Source: Bacteroidetes bacterium UBA2234
GTDB lineage: Bacteria > Bacteroidota > Bacteroidia > NS11-12g > UBA955
DNA length: 5,957 nucleotides
NCBI GenBank assembly: GCA_002347985.1
Contig: DDYM01000015.1
Coordinates: 5,682-11,638, forward strand
Direction: 5' to 3'
Positions within the stretch are counted from its first letter, which is position 1, and every line of letters starts with the position of its first letter. The translations under genes were made by a program, and so were the position numbers. This document shows positions 4,881 to 5,957 of this stretch, one piece after another. The notes under the pieces were generated by a model that did no database searches, had not been told where the DNA came from, and worked only from the letters and a program-made list of their open reading frames with translations.

Positions 4881-5957
4881 TTATTCAAAAAGCGACCCAT
4901 TGACAAACACTTGGTGGCAATGATTTTGGCCCATAAAATAGGGGATGGCTTGAATGGCGTTTGGGGTTTTTGTGGTGAAGAAGTTGGCGCGCTGGCCTGC
5001 GGCCAGCGCGCCAACTTCATTTTCGGAACGCAGCGCGCGCGCTGCGTTCCGACTAATTGCACAAAATGCCTCCGCCGGCAACAACTTCATCTGCGTACAT
5101 CCCAAGGCCCAAACGATTTGCAAACTGGCAATCGGACTGCTGCCAGGATTGAAATCCGTAGCCATCGCAAACGGCAAACCTGCATCAATCAACGCCCTAC
5201 CCGGCGCATAAGGTATCCCCAAAAAATAACTCGTCCCAGGTAAGCCCACCGGCACCGTGCCCCCGTAAGCTTCGTCCATAGAACGCTTCAACAAATCTAT
5301 TTCAACCCCACTGCAATGCTCCAAATGATCCGCACTCCAACTTCCATTCGACACCGCCACCTGCACACCACCCGTTAACCCCAATTCGTTCGCGTGAATC
5401 TTTGATGGCAATCCCATCGCCGATGCCGCCTTTAAAATCCGGTCCGTCTGCTCCACAGTGAAAAATCCCCGATCACAAAACACATCTATGTGATCCGCCA
5501 ACCCCTCCGCCACAACCTTGGGCAGCATCTCTTCCACCACCAAATCAACATAAGAATCCGGATTCGATTTATACTCCATCGGAATGCCATGTGCACCCAA
5601 AAAAGTGGCCTTTATCAAAATATCAAATGACGATTTTAATCGTTTTATCACCCGCAATATCTTTAACTCCGATTCCACTGTGAGACCATATCCACTCTTT
5701 ATCTCCACCGCCGTTGTACCGTGCGATATCATCACCCTCAAACGCTGCGCAGCCTGTTCAAACAACAAATCCTCATCCATCACCTGCAACTTCCTCGCCG
5801 AATTCAATATTCCTCCCCCCGCAGCCGCAATCGCCTCGTAACTCTCTCCTTTGATGCGCATCTCAAACTCCTCATGTCTCGGTGCCGCAAAAACAATATG
5901 CGTATGAGAATCCACAAGGCCCGGCAAGACCTCTACCCCATCCAAATCAACCAAATC
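4881..5957 (-). CDS. hutI: Imidazolonepropionase, 5' part missing at window edge
   Basis: Hydrolyses 4-imidazolone-5-propanoate to N-formimidoyl-L-glutamate, the third step of histidine degradation, in the cytoplasm. The frame is open through the right edge; 358 codons are visible of about 410 usual, so some 50 N-terminal residues are missing. The TTG at 5954 is not the real start, since the family's preceding strand is still absent. Counting from that codon, amidohydrolase features are PGLVDSHTH (11-19, metal ligands H18 and H20), EIKSGYGL (84-91), FLGAH (118-122), KIHANE (185-190), SADHLEH (207-213) and TDFNPGSSP (266-274, D267). The end VNGSLFE and length fit an intact C-terminus. Other hut genes are not in the window, and the link to the sigma unit 64 bp downstream appears accidental. 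Two palindromes lie in the codons for residues 301-325. Confidence 0.95.
   Translation of the reverse strand, partial: DLVDLDGVEVLPGLVDSHTHIVFAAPRHEEFEMRIKGESYEAIAAAGGGILNSARKLQVMDEDLLFEQAAQRLRVMISHGTTAVEIKSGYGLTVESELKILRVIKRLKSSFDILIKATFLGAHGIPMEYKSNPDSYVDLVVEEMLPKVVAEGLADHIDVFCDRGFFTVEQTDRILKAASAMGLPSKIHANELGLTGGVQVAVSNGSWSADHLEHCSGVEIDLLKRSMDEAYGGTVPVGLPGTSYFLGIPYAPGRALIDAGLPFAMATDFNPGSSPIASLQIVWALGCTQMKLLPAEAFCAISRNAARALRSENEVGALAAGQRANFFTTKTPNAIQAIPYFMGQNHCHQVFVNGSLFE
4980..5018. repeat. GC-rich inverted repeat in hutI, 18-bp perfect arms
   Basis: GAAGTTGGCGCGCTGGCC (4980-4997) is exactly the reverse complement of 5001-5018, with a 3-nt spacer TGC. It covers hutI codons for E313-F325 (EVGALAAGQRANF), a region where family members have the same length, so it is not an obvious insertion. 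There is no T-run after it on either strand, so it is not a standard terminator. Confidence 0.95.
5023..5052. repeat. 30-bp perfect palindrome in hutI
   Basis: TCGGAACGCAGCGCG followed directly by its reverse complement, with no spacer. It lies 4 nt from the preceding inverted repeat and covers the hutI codons for S301-E311 (SRNAARALRSE), the conserved NAA-x-AL helix. The alternating GC core would form a strong cruciform or RNA hairpin. Confidence 0.95.

Noticed and set aside
4980..5052. Rho-independent terminator or CRISPR-like repeat
   Set aside because: There is no T-run after either palindrome on the minus strand, both lie inside hutI about 100 nt or more before its stop, and there are no regularly spaced direct repeats.
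4911..5243. Open frames on the plus strand (and a minus-strand one at 4862-5062) with repeated ARWP/ASAPTS peptides
   Set aside because: They are shadows of hutI. The similar peptides on opposite strands come from the palindromes.
5952..5954. TTG as the start of hutI
   Set aside because: Family members have about 50 more residues before the PGLVDSHTH motif and the frame stays open to the window edge, so the gene is truncated by the window.

Overview
The window looks like Bacteroidota chromosome, probably Flavobacteriales or a relative. Two proteins end in type IX secretion (T9SS) type A sorting domains, start codons mostly lack Shine-Dalgarno sequences, and the protein families match that phylum. 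Genus cannot be told from the sequence.

Layout: a plus-strand gene enters from the left edge and ends at 98, with only its T9SS sorting tail visible. Everything else is on the minus strand. In transcription order (right to left) these are: the 5'-truncated imidazolonepropionase gene hutI (histidine degradation); a 64-bp gap; an ECF sigma factor; a one-TM protein that is probably its anti-sigma factor (4-nt overlap); a membrane-anchored CnrX/ZraP/Spy-like periplasmic metal-sensor-type protein (1-nt gap); an MbnP-family periplasmic protein; an MbnH/MauG-like di-heme lipoprotein (20-nt overlap with mbnP); a 171-bp gap; and a T9SS-exported YHYH-domain protein whose stop overlaps that of the convergent left-edge gene.

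Proposed logic (inference): the first three genes form a Cnr-type transmembrane signalling module (sensor, anti-sigma, sigma) translationally packed against an MbnP/MbnH pair. In methanotrophs MbnH is a MauG-like enzyme linked to copper homeostasis and to oxidation of tryptophan in its partner MbnP. No methanobactin precursor or biosynthesis gene is present here, so this would be a methanobactin-independent, probably copper-linked, envelope system with its own sigma switch. The YHYH protein may be a surface or secreted third component. A 22-bp motif with 18 identical positions lies at the start of the sigma gene and just upstream of the YHYH gene, and could tie the two transcription units together.

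A second oddity is unrelated to function: three GC-rich, perfect or near-perfect palindromes lie inside conserved coding sequence, two adjacent in hutI and one in mbnH, without obvious disruption of either protein.
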